64,000 bases of DNA, taken from positions 62,001 to 126,000 of the forward strand of contig NZ_JASCIS010000022.1 in NCBI RefSeq assembly GCF_029968015.1, read 5' to 3'. A program made the position numbers and the translations under genes. Position 1 is the first letter of the stretch. Every line of letters begins with the position of its first letter. Source of the DNA: Streptomyces luteolus. GTDB taxonomy: Bacteria > Actinomycetota > Actinomycetes > Streptomycetales > Streptomycetaceae. Below the pieces are notes generated by a model. It made no database searches, was not told where the DNA came from, and saw only the letters and a list, made by a program, of their open reading frames with translations. Positions 31,420 through 39,846 of the stretch are shown here, piece after piece.

Positions 31420-33738
31420 TTGAGCATCGACGAGGAGCGACCGGACGTCCGGGAGCCCGAGGTGGGTCCCGCCCCCGACGGGCAGCCCGAGTTCCACCCG
31501 TACCACCACCCCGCCGCGGGCTGGGGCGCCGCGAAGAGCGTGACGTCGTTCCTCGTGCGCGAGCACGCGTTCGTGGACGGGCCACGGGCGATCATGAAGA
31601 TGAACCACGAGCGGACCGGCTTCGACTGTCCCGGATGCGCGTGGCCCGACGACACCAAGGGCCTGCGTCTGGACATCTGCGAGAACGGCATCAAGCACGT
31701 CACCTGGGAGCTGACCCCGAAGCGGGTCGACCGCGCGTTCTTCGCCGCGCACACCGTGACGGAGCTGTTCGAGTGGAGCGACCACGACCTGGAGGACCAG
31801 GGCCGGCTGACCGAGCCGATGGTGTACGACCCGGACACCGACCACTACGTCCCGATCGGCTGGAAGGACGCGTTCGAGCTGGTCGGACGGCATCTGCGGG
31901 AGCTCGACGACCCGAACCGGGCCGCGTTCTACACCTCGGGCCGGCTCGGCAACGAGGCCACGTTCCTGTACCAGCTGATGGCCCGCGAGCTCGGCACCAA
32001 CAACCTGCCGGACTGCTCCAACATGTGCCACGAGGCGAGCGGCCGGGCGCTCCGGGCCGCTCTGGGCACGGGCAAGGGGACCGTCGACCTCAAGGACTGG
32101 GAGTCCGCCGACGCGCTGTTCATCTTCGGCGTCAACGCGGCCTCCAACGCGCCCCGCATGCTGACGGCGCTGGCCGAGGCGTACCACCGCGGGGCGCAGA
32201 TCGTGCACGTCAACCCGCTGGTGGAGGCGGCCGCGACGCGCACGATCGTGCCGCACGACTTCCTCGACATGGCCCGGTTCAAGACGACGAGGACGAGCAC
32301 CCTCAACCTCCAGGTGCGGATCGGCGGCGACATGGCGCTGCTGCGCGGGATGGCCAAGGCGATCCTGGAGCAGTCGGCGCGGGACCCGAAGGCCCTGGAC
32401 CCGGAGTTCATCGACCGGCACACCACGGGCTTCGACGCGTACCGCTCGCTCTGCGAGGCCACGTCCTGGGACGAGTTGGAGGAGCAGTCGGGCCTGAGCC
32501 GCGCCGACATCCTCGAGGCGGCACGCGTGTACGAGGAGGCGGACCGGTCCATCGTCAGCTGGTGCCTGGGCCTGACACAGCACGAGCACGGCGTCGACAC
32601 GGTCCGGGAGATCGTCAACCTCCTTCTGCTGCGCGGCAATCTGGGCCGCGAGGGTGCGGGCCCCTCCCCCGTGCGCGGGCACAGCAACGTCCAGGGCAAC
32701 CGCACCTGCGGCATCGACCACCGGCCCACCGAGGCGTTCCTCGACCGGCTCGCCGAGGTCTGCGGGATCGAGCCGCCCCGCGAGCACGGCCTGGACACGG
32801 TGGCCACGATCAAGGCGATGCGGAGCGGTGACGTGACGGTGTTCGTCGGCATGGGCGGCAACTTCGCCCTGGCGGCGCCGGACACGCCCGTCACGTACGA
32901 GGCGTTGCGCAACTGCGCGTTGACCGTGCAGGTCAGCACGAAGCTGAATCGCAGTCATGTGGTACACGGGAAGCGGGCGTTGATCCTGCCGTGCCTCGGC
33001 CGTACCGAGAAGGACCATCAGCGCAAGGGCGTCCAGCGGACCTCCGTCGAGGACTCGATGAGCATGGTGCATCTGTCGCTCGGCATGAGGCGGCCCGCGT
33101 CGGAGCATCTGCTCTCGGAACCGGCGATCGTCGCGGGCATGGCGCGCGCCGCGCTGCCGGAGAGCGAGACGCCCTGGGACTGGTACATCGAGGACTACGA
33201 CCGCATCCGCGACACCATGGCCCAAGCACTCGACGGCTTCGAGGACTTCAACCGGCGGGTGCGGCTGCCCCTCGGCTTCCGCATCAAGCAGCCCGCCCGC
33301 GAGCTGGTCTTCCTCACCCCGTCGGGGCGCGCCGAGTTCTCCGCGGCTCCCCTGCCGAACGTCGTCCCCGAGCCGGGCACGCTCGCGCTGGGCACGATGC
33401 GCTCGCACGACCAGTGGAACACCACGATCTACTCCGACAACGACCGCTACCGCGGCATCAAGAACCTGCGCACACTCGTCTTCATGAACCGGGCCGACAT
33501 GCGGGAGCGCGGTATCGACGAGATGGCGCCGGTGGACATCACGAGCACCGCGCGCGACGGCAGCGAGAGGTCGGTCGAGGGCTATCTGGCGGTGCCGTAC
33601 GACATTCCGCGGGGCTGCGCGGCCGGATACATGCCGGAGATGAATGTGCTGTGCGCTCTCGGCGACTACAGCACGCAGAGCGATCAGCCGATCATGAAGC
33701 ATGTACGGGTCACCGTCCGGCCCTCCGGGGGGAGTTGA
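31420..33738 (+). CDS. FdhF/YdeP-family molybdopterin oxidoreductase
   Basis: About 772 residues from the TTG at 31420 (frame LSIDEERPDVREP), the only plausible start after the repeat array, with GGAAGGG/GAGAG upstream. YdeP-type proteins are of similar length. Features: DCPGCAWPDD near residue 69 (a Cys pair in place of the full [4Fe-4S] motif), AFYTSGRLGNEATFLYQL, NLPDCSNMCHEASGRAL near 202-218 in the cofactor region (Cys rather than Sec), LLLRGNLGREGAGPSPVRGH and a C-terminal molydop-binding domain (NTTIYSDNDRYRGI ... LVFMNRADM). It is expected to use a bis-MGD molybdenum cofactor; the physiological substrate of this family is unknown. Confidence 0.88.
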   Translation: MSIDEERPDVREPEVGPAPDGQPEFHPYHHPAAGWGAAKSVTSFLVREHAFVDGPRAIMKMNHERTGFDCPGCAWPDDTKGLRLDICENGIKHVTWELTPKRVDRAFFAAHTVTELFEWSDHDLEDQGRLTEPMVYDPDTDHYVPIGWKDAFELVGRHLRELDDPNRAAFYTSGRLGNEATFLYQLMARELGTNNLPDCSNMCHEASGRALRAALGTGKGTVDLKDWESADALFIFGVNAASNAPRMLTALAEAYHRGAQIVHVNPLVEAAATRTIVPHDFLDMARFKTTRTSTLNLQVRIGGDMALLRGMAKAILEQSARDPKALDPEFIDRHTTGFDAYRSLCEATSWDELEEQSGLSRADILEAARVYEEADRSIVSWCLGLTQHEHGVDTVREIVNLLLLRGNLGREGAGPSPVRGHSNVQGNRTCGIDHRPTEAFLDRLAEVCGIEPPREHGLDTVATIKAMRSGDVTVFVGMGGNFALAAPDTPVTYEALRNCALTVQVSTKLNRSHVVHGKRALILPCLGRTEKDHQRKGVQRTSVEDSMSMVHLSLGMRRPASEHLLSEPAIVAGMARAALPESETPWDWYIEDYDRIRDTMAQALDGFEDFNRRVRLPLGFRIKQPARELVFLTPSGRAEFSAAPLPNVVPEPGTLALGTMRSHDQWNTTIYSDNDRYRGIKNLRTLVFMNRADMRERGIDEMAPVDITSTARDGSERSVEGYLAVPYDIPRGCAAGYMPEMNVLCALGDYSTQSDQPIMKHVRVTVRPSGGS

Positions 33739-33739
33739 G

Positions 33740-33830
33740 GAGGCGCGGCGCAGCCGCAGCCTTCAGGGGCGCGGGGCTGTGACAATTTGCGGCTACGCCG
33801 CGCGGGCGCGAGCAACCCCCACCAGCCCGC
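33740..33830. repeat. Family B repeat, diverged copy, and tdh leader
   Basis: Contains the CAGGGGCGCGGGG and GCGAGCAACCCCCACC segments also present at 19467-19500, flanking an altered interior (GACAATTTGCGGC). The rest of 33831-34071, ahead of tdh, holds an A-rich patch near 33929-33945 but no promoter or riboswitch that I can support. Confidence 0.6.
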
Positions 33831-34071
33831 AGCCCGCGATGAGACCGCACGGGGCAGCCGGTCATCGGCCAGTTGCCCCGGTCAAGGCCAGCCTCGCGGC
33901 GGGCGTGCAGGAAAGCTGCGGCCGCGCTTAAGAAAACCTCGATGGACCCCGGGCCGCCCGTACGGAAGAGTCATGCGCGGCGGTGGGACGGCCGCCACCC
34001 CACCCATCGCTCTCCCCGTACCGGGCCGTGCCCTGCCCTGCCCGCGTGCGCGACGAGAAGGAGTCGAGCCG

Positions 34072-35100
34072 TTGAAGGCACTGGTCAAGGAGAAGGCCGA
34101 ACCGGGACTGTGGCTCGCGGACGTGCCCGAGCCCGCCATCGGCACCGGCGACGTGCTGATCAAGGTGCAGCGGACCGGGATCTGCGGCACCGATCTGCAC
34201 ATCCGCGCCTGGGACGGCTGGGCGCGGTCGACGATCGCGGCGCCGCTCGTCGTCGGGCACGAGTTCGTCGGCGAGGTGGTCGAGACCGGCCGTGACGTGA
34301 CCGGGATCGACGTCGGCGACCGCGTCAGCGGCGAGGGCCACCTGGTCTGCGGGACCTGCCGCAACTGCCTGGCCGGGCGGCGCCACCTGTGCCGCGCGAC
34401 CGTCGGCCTGGGCGTGGGCCGCGACGGGGCGTTCGCCGAGTACGTGGCGCTGCCCGCGTCCAACGTATGGGTGCACCGGGTGCCCGTGGACCTGGACATC
34501 GCGGCGATCTTCGACCCGTTCGGCAACGCCGTGCACACCGCCCTGTCGTTCCCGCTGGTCGGCGAGGACGTGCTGATCACCGGCGCCGGGCCGATCGGCC
34601 TGATGGCGGCGGCGGTCGCGGCGCACGCGGGGGCCCGTAACGTCGTGGTCACCGACGTGAGCGAGGAGCGCCTCGAACTGGCCCGAAAAGTCGGCGTCAG
34701 CCTCGCCCTCGACGTGTCGCGGTCCACGATCGCCGACGGCCAGCGGCAGCTCGGCCTGCGCGAGGGCTTCGACATCGGCCTGGAGATGTCCGGCAACCCC
34801 GCCGCGATGCGCGAGATGCTCGCCAACATGACGCACGGCGGCCGGATCGCCATGCTCGGCCTGCCCGCGGAGGAGTTCGCCGTCGACTGGGCGCGCGTCG
34901 TCACCTCGATGATCACCATCAAGGGCATCTACGGCCGCGAGATGTTCGAGACCTGGTACGCGATGTCGGTCCTCCTCGAAGGCGGCCTCGACCTGTCCCC
35001 CGTGATCACCGGCCGGTACGCGTACACCGACTTCGACGCCGCCTTCGAGGACGCGGCGAGCGGCCGTGGCGGCAAGGTCATCCTCGACTGGACCGGCTGA
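34072..35100 (+). CDS. tdh: L-threonine 3-dehydrogenase
   Basis: A 342-residue zinc medium-chain dehydrogenase that oxidises L-threonine to 2-amino-3-ketobutyrate with NAD+. The TTG at 34072 (LKALVKEKAEPGLWL) follows AAGGAG; E. coli Tdh is 341 residues. Catalytic-zinc ligands Cys38 (GICGTDLH) and His63-Glu64 (GHEF) and structural-zinc cysteines 93, 96, 99 and 107 are all present; the NAD-binding motif is ITGAGPIGLMAA near 165. FDPFGNAVHTALSF is diagnostic for Tdh. It lies 52 bp upstream of kbl, which converts its product with CoA to glycine and acetyl-CoA; a LysR gene follows. Confidence 0.95.
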   Translation: MKALVKEKAEPGLWLADVPEPAIGTGDVLIKVQRTGICGTDLHIRAWDGWARSTIAAPLVVGHEFVGEVVETGRDVTGIDVGDRVSGEGHLVCGTCRNCLAGRRHLCRATVGLGVGRDGAFAEYVALPASNVWVHRVPVDLDIAAIFDPFGNAVHTALSFPLVGEDVLITGAGPIGLMAAAVAAHAGARNVVVTDVSEERLELARKVGVSLALDVSRSTIADGQRQLGLREGFDIGLEMSGNPAAMREMLANMTHGGRIAMLGLPAEEFAVDWARVVTSMITIKGIYGREMFETWYAMSVLLEGGLDLSPVITGRYAYTDFDAAFEDAASGRGGKVILDWTG

Positions 35101-35152
35101 GCCCGGCATCCCCTCGCGCCCTCAACTCCCCACTCCCCGAAGGACTTTCACC

Positions 35153-36343
35153 GTGTTCGAGAACGTACGAGACGACCTGCGCAGCACCCTCGACGAGATC
35201 ACCGCGGCCGGGCTGCACAAGCCCGAGCGGGTCATCGGCACCCCGCAGTCCGCCAGTGTCGAGGTGACCGCGGGCGGCCGGCCCGGCGAGGTGCTCAACT
35301 TCTGCGCCAACAACTACCTCGGCCTCGCCGACCACCCCGAGGTCATCGCGGCCGGTCACGCGGCCCTGGACCGCTGGGGCTACGGCATGGCCTCGGTGCG
35401 CTTCATCTGCGGTACGCAGGAGGTGCACAAGGAGCTGGAGGCGCGGCTCTCGGCGTTCCTCGGCCAGGAGGACACGATCCTCTACTCCTCCTGCTTCGAC
35501 GCCAACGGCGGTGTCTTCGAGACGCTGCTCGGCCCCGAGGACGCGGTGATCTCGGACGCCCTCAACCACGCCTCGATCATCGACGGCATCCGCCTCTCCA
35601 AGGCCCGCCGCTTCCGCTACGCCAACCGTGATCTGGCCGATCTGGAACGGCAGTTGAAGGACGCGTCCGAGGCGCGCCGCCGCCTGATCGTCACCGACGG
35701 CGTGTTCTCCATGGACGGCTACGTGGCGCCGCTCGCCGAGATCTGCGACCTCGCGGAGCGGTACGACGCGATGGTCATGGTCGACGACTCGCACGCCGTC
35801 GGCTTCGTCGGCCCCGGCGGCCGCGGCACGCCCGAGCTGCACGGCGTCATGGACCGTGTCGACATCATCACCGGCACCCTCGGCAAGGCCCTCGGCGGCG
35901 CGTCCGGCGGGTACGTCGCGGCGCGCGCGGAGATCGTCGCCCTGCTGCGCCAGCGCTCGCGCCCGTACCTCTTCTCCAACAGCCTCGCCCCGGTGATCGC
36001 GGCGGCGTCGCTCAAGGTCCTCGACCTGCTTGAGTCGGCGGGTGACCTGCGCGAGCGGCTCGCGGCGAACACCGAGCTGTTCCGCACCCGCATGACGGCG
36101 GAGGGCTTCGACGTCCTCCCCGGCGACCACGCCATCGCGCCCGTGATGATCGGCGACGCGTCGGTGGCGGGGCGGATGGCCGAGCTGCTCCTGGAGCGGG
36201 GGGTGTACGTGATCGGCTTCTCGTACCCGGTGGTCCCGCAGGGCAAGGCCCGGATCCGCGTCCAGCTGTCGGCGGCGCACTCCACCGAGGACGTGAACCG
36301 GGCCGTGGACGCCTTCGTCGACGCCCGGGCGCGGCTCGGCTGA
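35153..36343 (+). CDS. kbl: 2-amino-3-ketobutyrate CoA ligase (glycine C-acetyltransferase)
   Basis: A 396-residue PLP-dependent alpha-oxoamine synthase. The GTG at 35153 follows GAAGGAC. The N terminus reads FENVRDDLRSTLDEITAAGL; FCANNYLGLADHPEVI and GYGMASVRFICGTQEVHKEL are Kbl signatures. DDSHAVGFVGPGGRGT near 215-230 contacts PLP, and the Schiff-base Lys is in TGTLGKALGGASGGY near 244. It cleaves 2-amino-3-ketobutyrate with CoA to glycine and acetyl-CoA, completing threonine degradation started by Tdh upstream. The downstream LysR gene begins 22 bp after its stop. Confidence 0.95.
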   Translation: MFENVRDDLRSTLDEITAAGLHKPERVIGTPQSASVEVTAGGRPGEVLNFCANNYLGLADHPEVIAAGHAALDRWGYGMASVRFICGTQEVHKELEARLSAFLGQEDTILYSSCFDANGGVFETLLGPEDAVISDALNHASIIDGIRLSKARRFRYANRDLADLERQLKDASEARRRLIVTDGVFSMDGYVAPLAEICDLAERYDAMVMVDDSHAVGFVGPGGRGTPELHGVMDRVDIITGTLGKALGGASGGYVAARAEIVALLRQRSRPYLFSNSLAPVIAAASLKVLDLLESAGDLRERLAANTELFRTRMTAEGFDVLPGDHAIAPVMIGDASVAGRMAELLLERGVYVIGFSYPVVPQGKARIRVQLSAAHSTEDVNRAVDAFVDARARLG

Positions 36344-36365
36344 CCGGTTTGGGACAATCGGATAC

Positions 36366-37268
36366 ATGATCGAAGCGCGGCGGCTGCACATCCTCCGGGC
36401 GGTGGCCGACCACAGCACCGTGACGGCGGCCGCCGCCGCGCTCTACCTCACGCCCTCCGCGGTCTCCCAGCAGCTCACGGCCTTGGAGCAGGAGACGGGC
36501 CACAAGCTGGTCGAGCGGGGCGCGCGGGGTGTCCGGCTCACCGCGGCGGGCGAGATCCTGCTGACCCACACCAACGCCGTCCTCGCGCAGCTGGAGCGGG
36601 CGGAGGCGGAGCTGGCCGCGTACAGCACGGGCGAGGCGGGCACGGTGACGTTGGCCTCGTTCGCGACCGGCATCGGCCTGGTCGTCGGCCCGGCCCTCGG
36701 GCACCTCGCAATCACATCCCCCGGCATCCGGGTCCGCGTCCAGGACACCGAGGGCGACGCGAGCCTGCCGATGCTGCTCGACCGGCGGATCGACGTCGCG
36801 GTCGCGGTGGAGTACCGCGGCGCGCCCGGCGCGGACGACGACCGCATCACGCGCGTACCGCTCTACGCGGAGCCCTTCGACGCGGTGCTTCCGGCCACGC
36901 ACCGGCTCGCGGACTCGGAGTGGATCCGGCTCGGGGATCTGGCCCAGGACACATGGATCGGCCCCTACCCCGGCAACCCGTGCCACGACGTGGTCGTCCT
37001 CGCCTGTGAACACGCGGGCTTCTCCCCGCAGTTCGAGCACTCATCGGACGACTTCCGCGCGGTGGTCGCCCTCGCGTCGGCGGGCGCGGGCGTAGCCCTG
37101 GTCCCGCGCTCGGCACTGCGCGGGGCGGACCTGGCGGAGGCGGCGGTACGCCCGGTGGACGCGGTGGCCCCGGAGCGGAAGGTGTTCGCGGCGGTACGGC
37201 ACGGGGCGGAGGCGCATCCGCTGATTCGCCCGGTGCTTGACGCGCTGCGTCGGGCGGCTGCGGGCTGA
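36366..37268 (+). CDS. LysR-family transcriptional regulator of the tdh-kbl cluster
   Basis: A 300-residue LTTR. The winged helix-turn-helix spans residues 1-60 (MIEARRLHILRAVADHSTVT ... SAVSQQLTALEQETGHKLVE), and the effector domain starts near TVTLASFATGIGLVVGPALG. It is co-directional with and 22 bp downstream of kbl, so it is probably cotranscribed and may regulate threonine catabolism. No T-N11-A site was identified upstream of tdh by eye. A stretch with repeats of families A and B follows the stop. Confidence 0.88.
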   Translation: MIEARRLHILRAVADHSTVTAAAAALYLTPSAVSQQLTALEQETGHKLVERGARGVRLTAAGEILLTHTNAVLAQLERAEAELAAYSTGEAGTVTLASFATGIGLVVGPALGHLAITSPGIRVRVQDTEGDASLPMLLDRRIDVAVAVEYRGAPGADDDRITRVPLYAEPFDAVLPATHRLADSEWIRLGDLAQDTWIGPYPGNPCHDVVVLACEHAGFSPQFEHSSDDFRAVVALASAGAGVALVPRSALRGADLAEAAVRPVDAVAPERKVFAAVRHGAEAHPLIRPVLDALRRAAAG

Positions 37269-37276
37269 GGCGCGCT

Positions 37277-37378
37277 CCTTTCCCCTCCCCGCCCCTTCCC
37301 GAAAGCTTGCAGCGGCTGACTGTCGGCTTACCCGCCGTCGTGGCTGGTCGCGCAGTTCCCCGCGCCCCTTTCGGGGCA
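37277..37378. repeat. Fragments of family A and family B repeats between convergent genes
   Basis: 37282-37307 matches the outer arm of family A (CCCCTCCCCGCCCCTTCCCG); 37337-37378 matches the left arm of family B (GGCTGGTCGCGCAGTTCCCC) closed by CCCCTTTCGGGG. It lies between the LysR stop and the acyl-CoA dehydrogenase stop and probably terminates both. Confidence 0.65.
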
Positions 37379-37384
37379 CGAAAC

Positions 37385-38584
37385 TCACCGCCGTACCCGA
37401 GGCATCCCCAACCCGATCCAAGAGATGATCTCCCGCTGAATCTCGTTGTTCCCCCCACCGAAGGTGAAGATCACCGCGGACCGGTAGCCGCGCTCCAGCT
37501 CACCGTGGAGGACCGCCCCCGCAGACCCCTCCTTCAGCGGGCCCGCCGCAGCCACGACCTCCATCAGCCACGCGTACGCGTCACGCCGCGCCTCGGAGCC
37601 GTACACCTTGACCGCCGAGGCGTCCTGCGGGGTGAGCGTGCCGTTCTGGACGGCGCTCACCATCTGCCAGTTGAGCAGCTTCATCGCGTCGAGCTTGGCG
37701 TGTGTCCGGGCCAGGCGCTGCCTGACCCAGCCGAGGTCGAGCACCCGGCGCCCGTCGGCGAGCTTCGTGCCGGCGGCCCAGCGCTGGACATCGTGCAGGG
37801 CGCGGATCGCCATCGTGCCGTGCGCGGCGAGCGTGACGCGTTCGTGGTTGAGCTGGTTGGTGATCAGGCGCCAGCCCTTGTTCTCCTCGCCGACGCGGTG
37901 CGCGACGGGCACGCGGACGTTCTCGTAGTAGCTGGCCGTCGTGTCGTGCGAGGCGAGGGTGTTGATGACGGTGCAGGAGTAGCCGGGGTCCGAGGTCGGC
38001 ACCAGGAGCATGGTGATGCCCTTGTGCGGCGGTACGCCCTCCTCGGGGACGGTGGTGCGCACGGCGAGCCACACCCAGTCGGCGGTGTCGCCGTTGGTGG
38101 TCCAGATCTTCTGGCCGTTCACTGTGTAGTGGCCGGTGGCCGTGTCGCCCTCGCGCACCGCCTTCGTCCGCAGCGCGGCGAGATCGGTGCCCGCCTCGGG
38201 TTCGCTGTAGCCGATGGCGAAGTCGATCTCACCGGCGAGGATCTTCGGCAGGAAGTACGCCTTCTGCTCGTCGGTGCCGAACTGCATGATCGTCGGGCCG
38301 ACGGTGTTGAGCGCCATCAGCGGCAGCGGGACCCCGGCCTGCGCAGCCTCGTCGAAGAAGATGAACTGTTCCATCGGGGTCAGGCCCCGGCCCCCGTACT
38401 CCTGGGGCCAGCCCACGCCCAGCCATCCGTCGCCGCCGAGCCGGCGCACGGTCTCGCGGTAGAACCGCTTCTGCTCGGCGGGGTCCTCGTAGCGCGCGTA
38501 GGCCTGATCCGGTACGAGCTCCGCGAAATAGGCGCGCAGCTCGGTGCGCAACCGCTTTTGCTCAGGCGTGTATTCGAGGTGCAC
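37385..38584 (-). CDS. Acyl-CoA dehydrogenase, FadE29-like
   Basis: A 399-residue FAD-dependent acyl-CoA dehydrogenase. The GTG at 38584 (MHLEYTPEQKRLRTELRAYF) follows GGAGGGG. Features: GDGWLGVGWPQEYGGRGLTP near 51-70, the flavin-binding stretch FAIGYSEPEAGTDLAALRT near 122-140, KIWTTNGDTADWVWLAVRT, and the C-terminal FTFGGGNNEIQREIISWIGL. The arrangement and C-terminal VPR/VRR ending closely resemble M. tuberculosis FadE29 (ChsE2), which with FadE28 dehydrogenates the C22 propionyl side chain of cholesterol intermediates. A perfect KstR-type box 42 bp upstream supports a sterol role. No FadE28-like partner is next to it, so the partner must lie elsewhere or the enzyme is homomeric. Confidence 0.88.
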   Translation of the reverse strand: MHLEYTPEQKRLRTELRAYFAELVPDQAYARYEDPAEQKRFYRETVRRLGGDGWLGVGWPQEYGGRGLTPMEQFIFFDEAAQAGVPLPLMALNTVGPTIMQFGTDEQKAYFLPKILAGEIDFAIGYSEPEAGTDLAALRTKAVREGDTATGHYTVNGQKIWTTNGDTADWVWLAVRTTVPEEGVPPHKGITMLLVPTSDPGYSCTVINTLASHDTTASYYENVRVPVAHRVGEENKGWRLITNQLNHERVTLAAHGTMAIRALHDVQRWAAGTKLADGRRVLDLGWVRQRLARTHAKLDAMKLLNWQMVSAVQNGTLTPQDASAVKVYGSEARRDAYAWLMEVVAAAGPLKEGSAGAVLHGELERGYRSAVIFTFGGGNNEIQREIISWIGLGMPRVRR

Positions 38585-38625
38585 GGCCCCTCCAGACTCT
38601 CGCGGTCCTGCGGCGGCGCACACGG

Positions 38626-38639
38626 TAGAACGTGTTTCA
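38626..38639. promoter_or_regulatory. KstR-type operator upstream of FadE29-like gene
   Basis: TAGAACGTGTTTCA fits TNNAACNNGTTNNA at every fixed position and lies 42 bp upstream of the acyl-CoA dehydrogenase GTG. Second perfect box in the window after 3053-3066. Confidence 0.65.
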
Positions 38640-38940
38640 AGAATAGGGAAGAGGCAGGCCGCACGCGTCAAGTCCCTTGCATCCGGGCGGTGTTGGGGTG
38701 TCGACCGCCCCAACTCCCGTACCACTACTGTGCGTAGTCGACGCTGACGCGAGCCTTATGTGGCGCCGAAGCGGCGTCCGTACCGACGGAACACGCTTAC
38801 GAATGCCCTGAGCGGGAATGATGCCTTCGACACGGTCGCGCTCCCCCAGCTGACGGGGGGCCACAGGCGCCGGAGCAGCCGCCGACGCCACTCCCTTTTC
38901 GTCACTCCTCGTATAAGGAGCTGAGTCTTCCAGGTGGGCC
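38640..38940. other. Intergenic region before STAS gene
   Basis: A 301-bp region upstream of the STAS gene and of the divergent acyl-CoA dehydrogenase. No gene, strong hairpin or recognisable promoter was found by eye. TCGTATAAGGAG just ahead of the STAS ATG supplies its ribosome site. Confidence 0.5.
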
Positions 38941-39381
38941 ATGAAGTTCTCTGAGCCGGCCTTCGGCCTCCAGCACCGCTCAGTGGGCGAGACACTCGTG
39001 CTCGTCCTTTACGGCGAGATCGACGCATGGGCCCATCAGGTACTGGCGCCACGCCTGACGGGTCTGCTCGTCGAACTGCCCTGGCGTGAAGTCGTCGTGG
39101 ACCTCCGTCCGGTGACCTTTCTGGACGCGAGCGGGCTGCGGCTGCTCGTCCGCATCAGACGCCATTGCACGGCACGCGACGTCCAGGTGCGGCTTGTCCG
39201 CGGCATCCCCCGAGTCCGCCGCGTCCTGCTGCTCACCGGGCTCGAACCGTGCTTCTCGAACTGGGAGGCGCTGCCGCCCGAGCTGGACGCGCCACGCGAG
39301 CCGTGCGCCGCGTGCGGCGCGCCGCCCGGATCGGGCGCGGCGGGGCTTTCGAGCAACGGCGCGCACCGCACCATCCCTTGA
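38941..39381 (+). CDS. STAS-domain anti-anti-sigma factor-like protein
   Basis: A 146-residue protein. Residues about 5-105 form a STAS domain: LVLVLYGEIDAWAHQVLAPR, then VVVDLRPVTFLDASGLRLLVRI, where Ser in DASGL is the usual phosphorylation site of SpoIIAA/RsbV/BldG-type antagonists. The C-terminal 40 residues are Pro/Ala/Gly-rich with one CAAC pair and look disordered. Such proteins bind anti-sigma kinases to release a sigma factor; no anti-sigma kinase is encoded alongside. The ATG at 38941 follows AAGGAG. It precedes the eCIS operon by 465 bp, and whether it regulates that operon is unknown. Confidence 0.85.
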   Translation: MKFSEPAFGLQHRSVGETLVLVLYGEIDAWAHQVLAPRLTGLLVELPWREVVVDLRPVTFLDASGLRLLVRIRRHCTARDVQVRLVRGIPRVRRVLLLTGLEPCFSNWEALPPELDAPREPCAACGAPPGSGAAGLSSNGAHRTIP

Positions 39382-39846
39382 CGGGACTGACGGGATTGAG
39401 GGGACTGACGGGACTGACGGGATGTCACGCAGACCGAACCTCCGACGACCGACCCCGACCCCGACCCCGACCCCGACTCCCGAGGTTCCCCGCGTCAACC
39501 CCGCCACGCCGAGGCGGAGATGACCAACTCCGTTTATTTGCAGCGGAGTTAGGGGAGTAACGCCCACGGCACATCTCTTCACACAACCTCCTCCCGAGGT
39601 GTCCTGAAGACACCTTGTTCCGCCAACTCCCCGCGTCTAATACTGCGTTCAGCACTCGAGCATCAGGAGTCACAAGCGCACAGCTTGGCCCGATCGGTCG
39701 AAACGCTCGGGCACTGACGGGGGAAACTGATCAAGTGCGCGTGGTGCCGCGTCCGGCCAGACGCGGCGGCGCGCGGCGTGGTGTCACATCCCTCTGCCGC
39801 CTCTTGGTGCCTGTCAACCGGTGCCTGAGAAGGGATAGGAGGGGGA
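39382..39846. other. Long intergenic leader of the eCIS operon with repeats and a hairpin
   Basis: Holds a degenerate 10-bp repeat (GGGACTGACG type, 39383-39421), a CCCCGA hexamer tract (39451-39478) and a perfect 7-bp-arm hairpin AGGTGTC-CTGAA-GACACCT at 39597-39615. The remainder up to the sheath ATG (ribosome site GGAGGGGG) presumably contains the operon promoter, but I cannot assign -10/-35 elements. No gene is seen. Confidence 0.55.

Noticed and set aside
29143..33702. Single minus-strand frame of 1519 codons
   Set aside because: It joins the encapsulin gene to antisense of the DyP gene region and of the molybdoenzyme; only the encapsulin part (to 29955) has a ribosome start, protein-like sequence and homology.
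33929..33945. Riboswitch or A-rich regulatory leader ahead of tdh
   Set aside because: Only a short A-rich patch; no conserved aptamer helices could be paired by eye.
39597..39615. Intrinsic terminator of the STAS gene
   Set aside because: The 7-bp stem is 216 bp from the stop, weak for this GC content, and lacks a T-run; kept only as a hairpin in the intergenic note.
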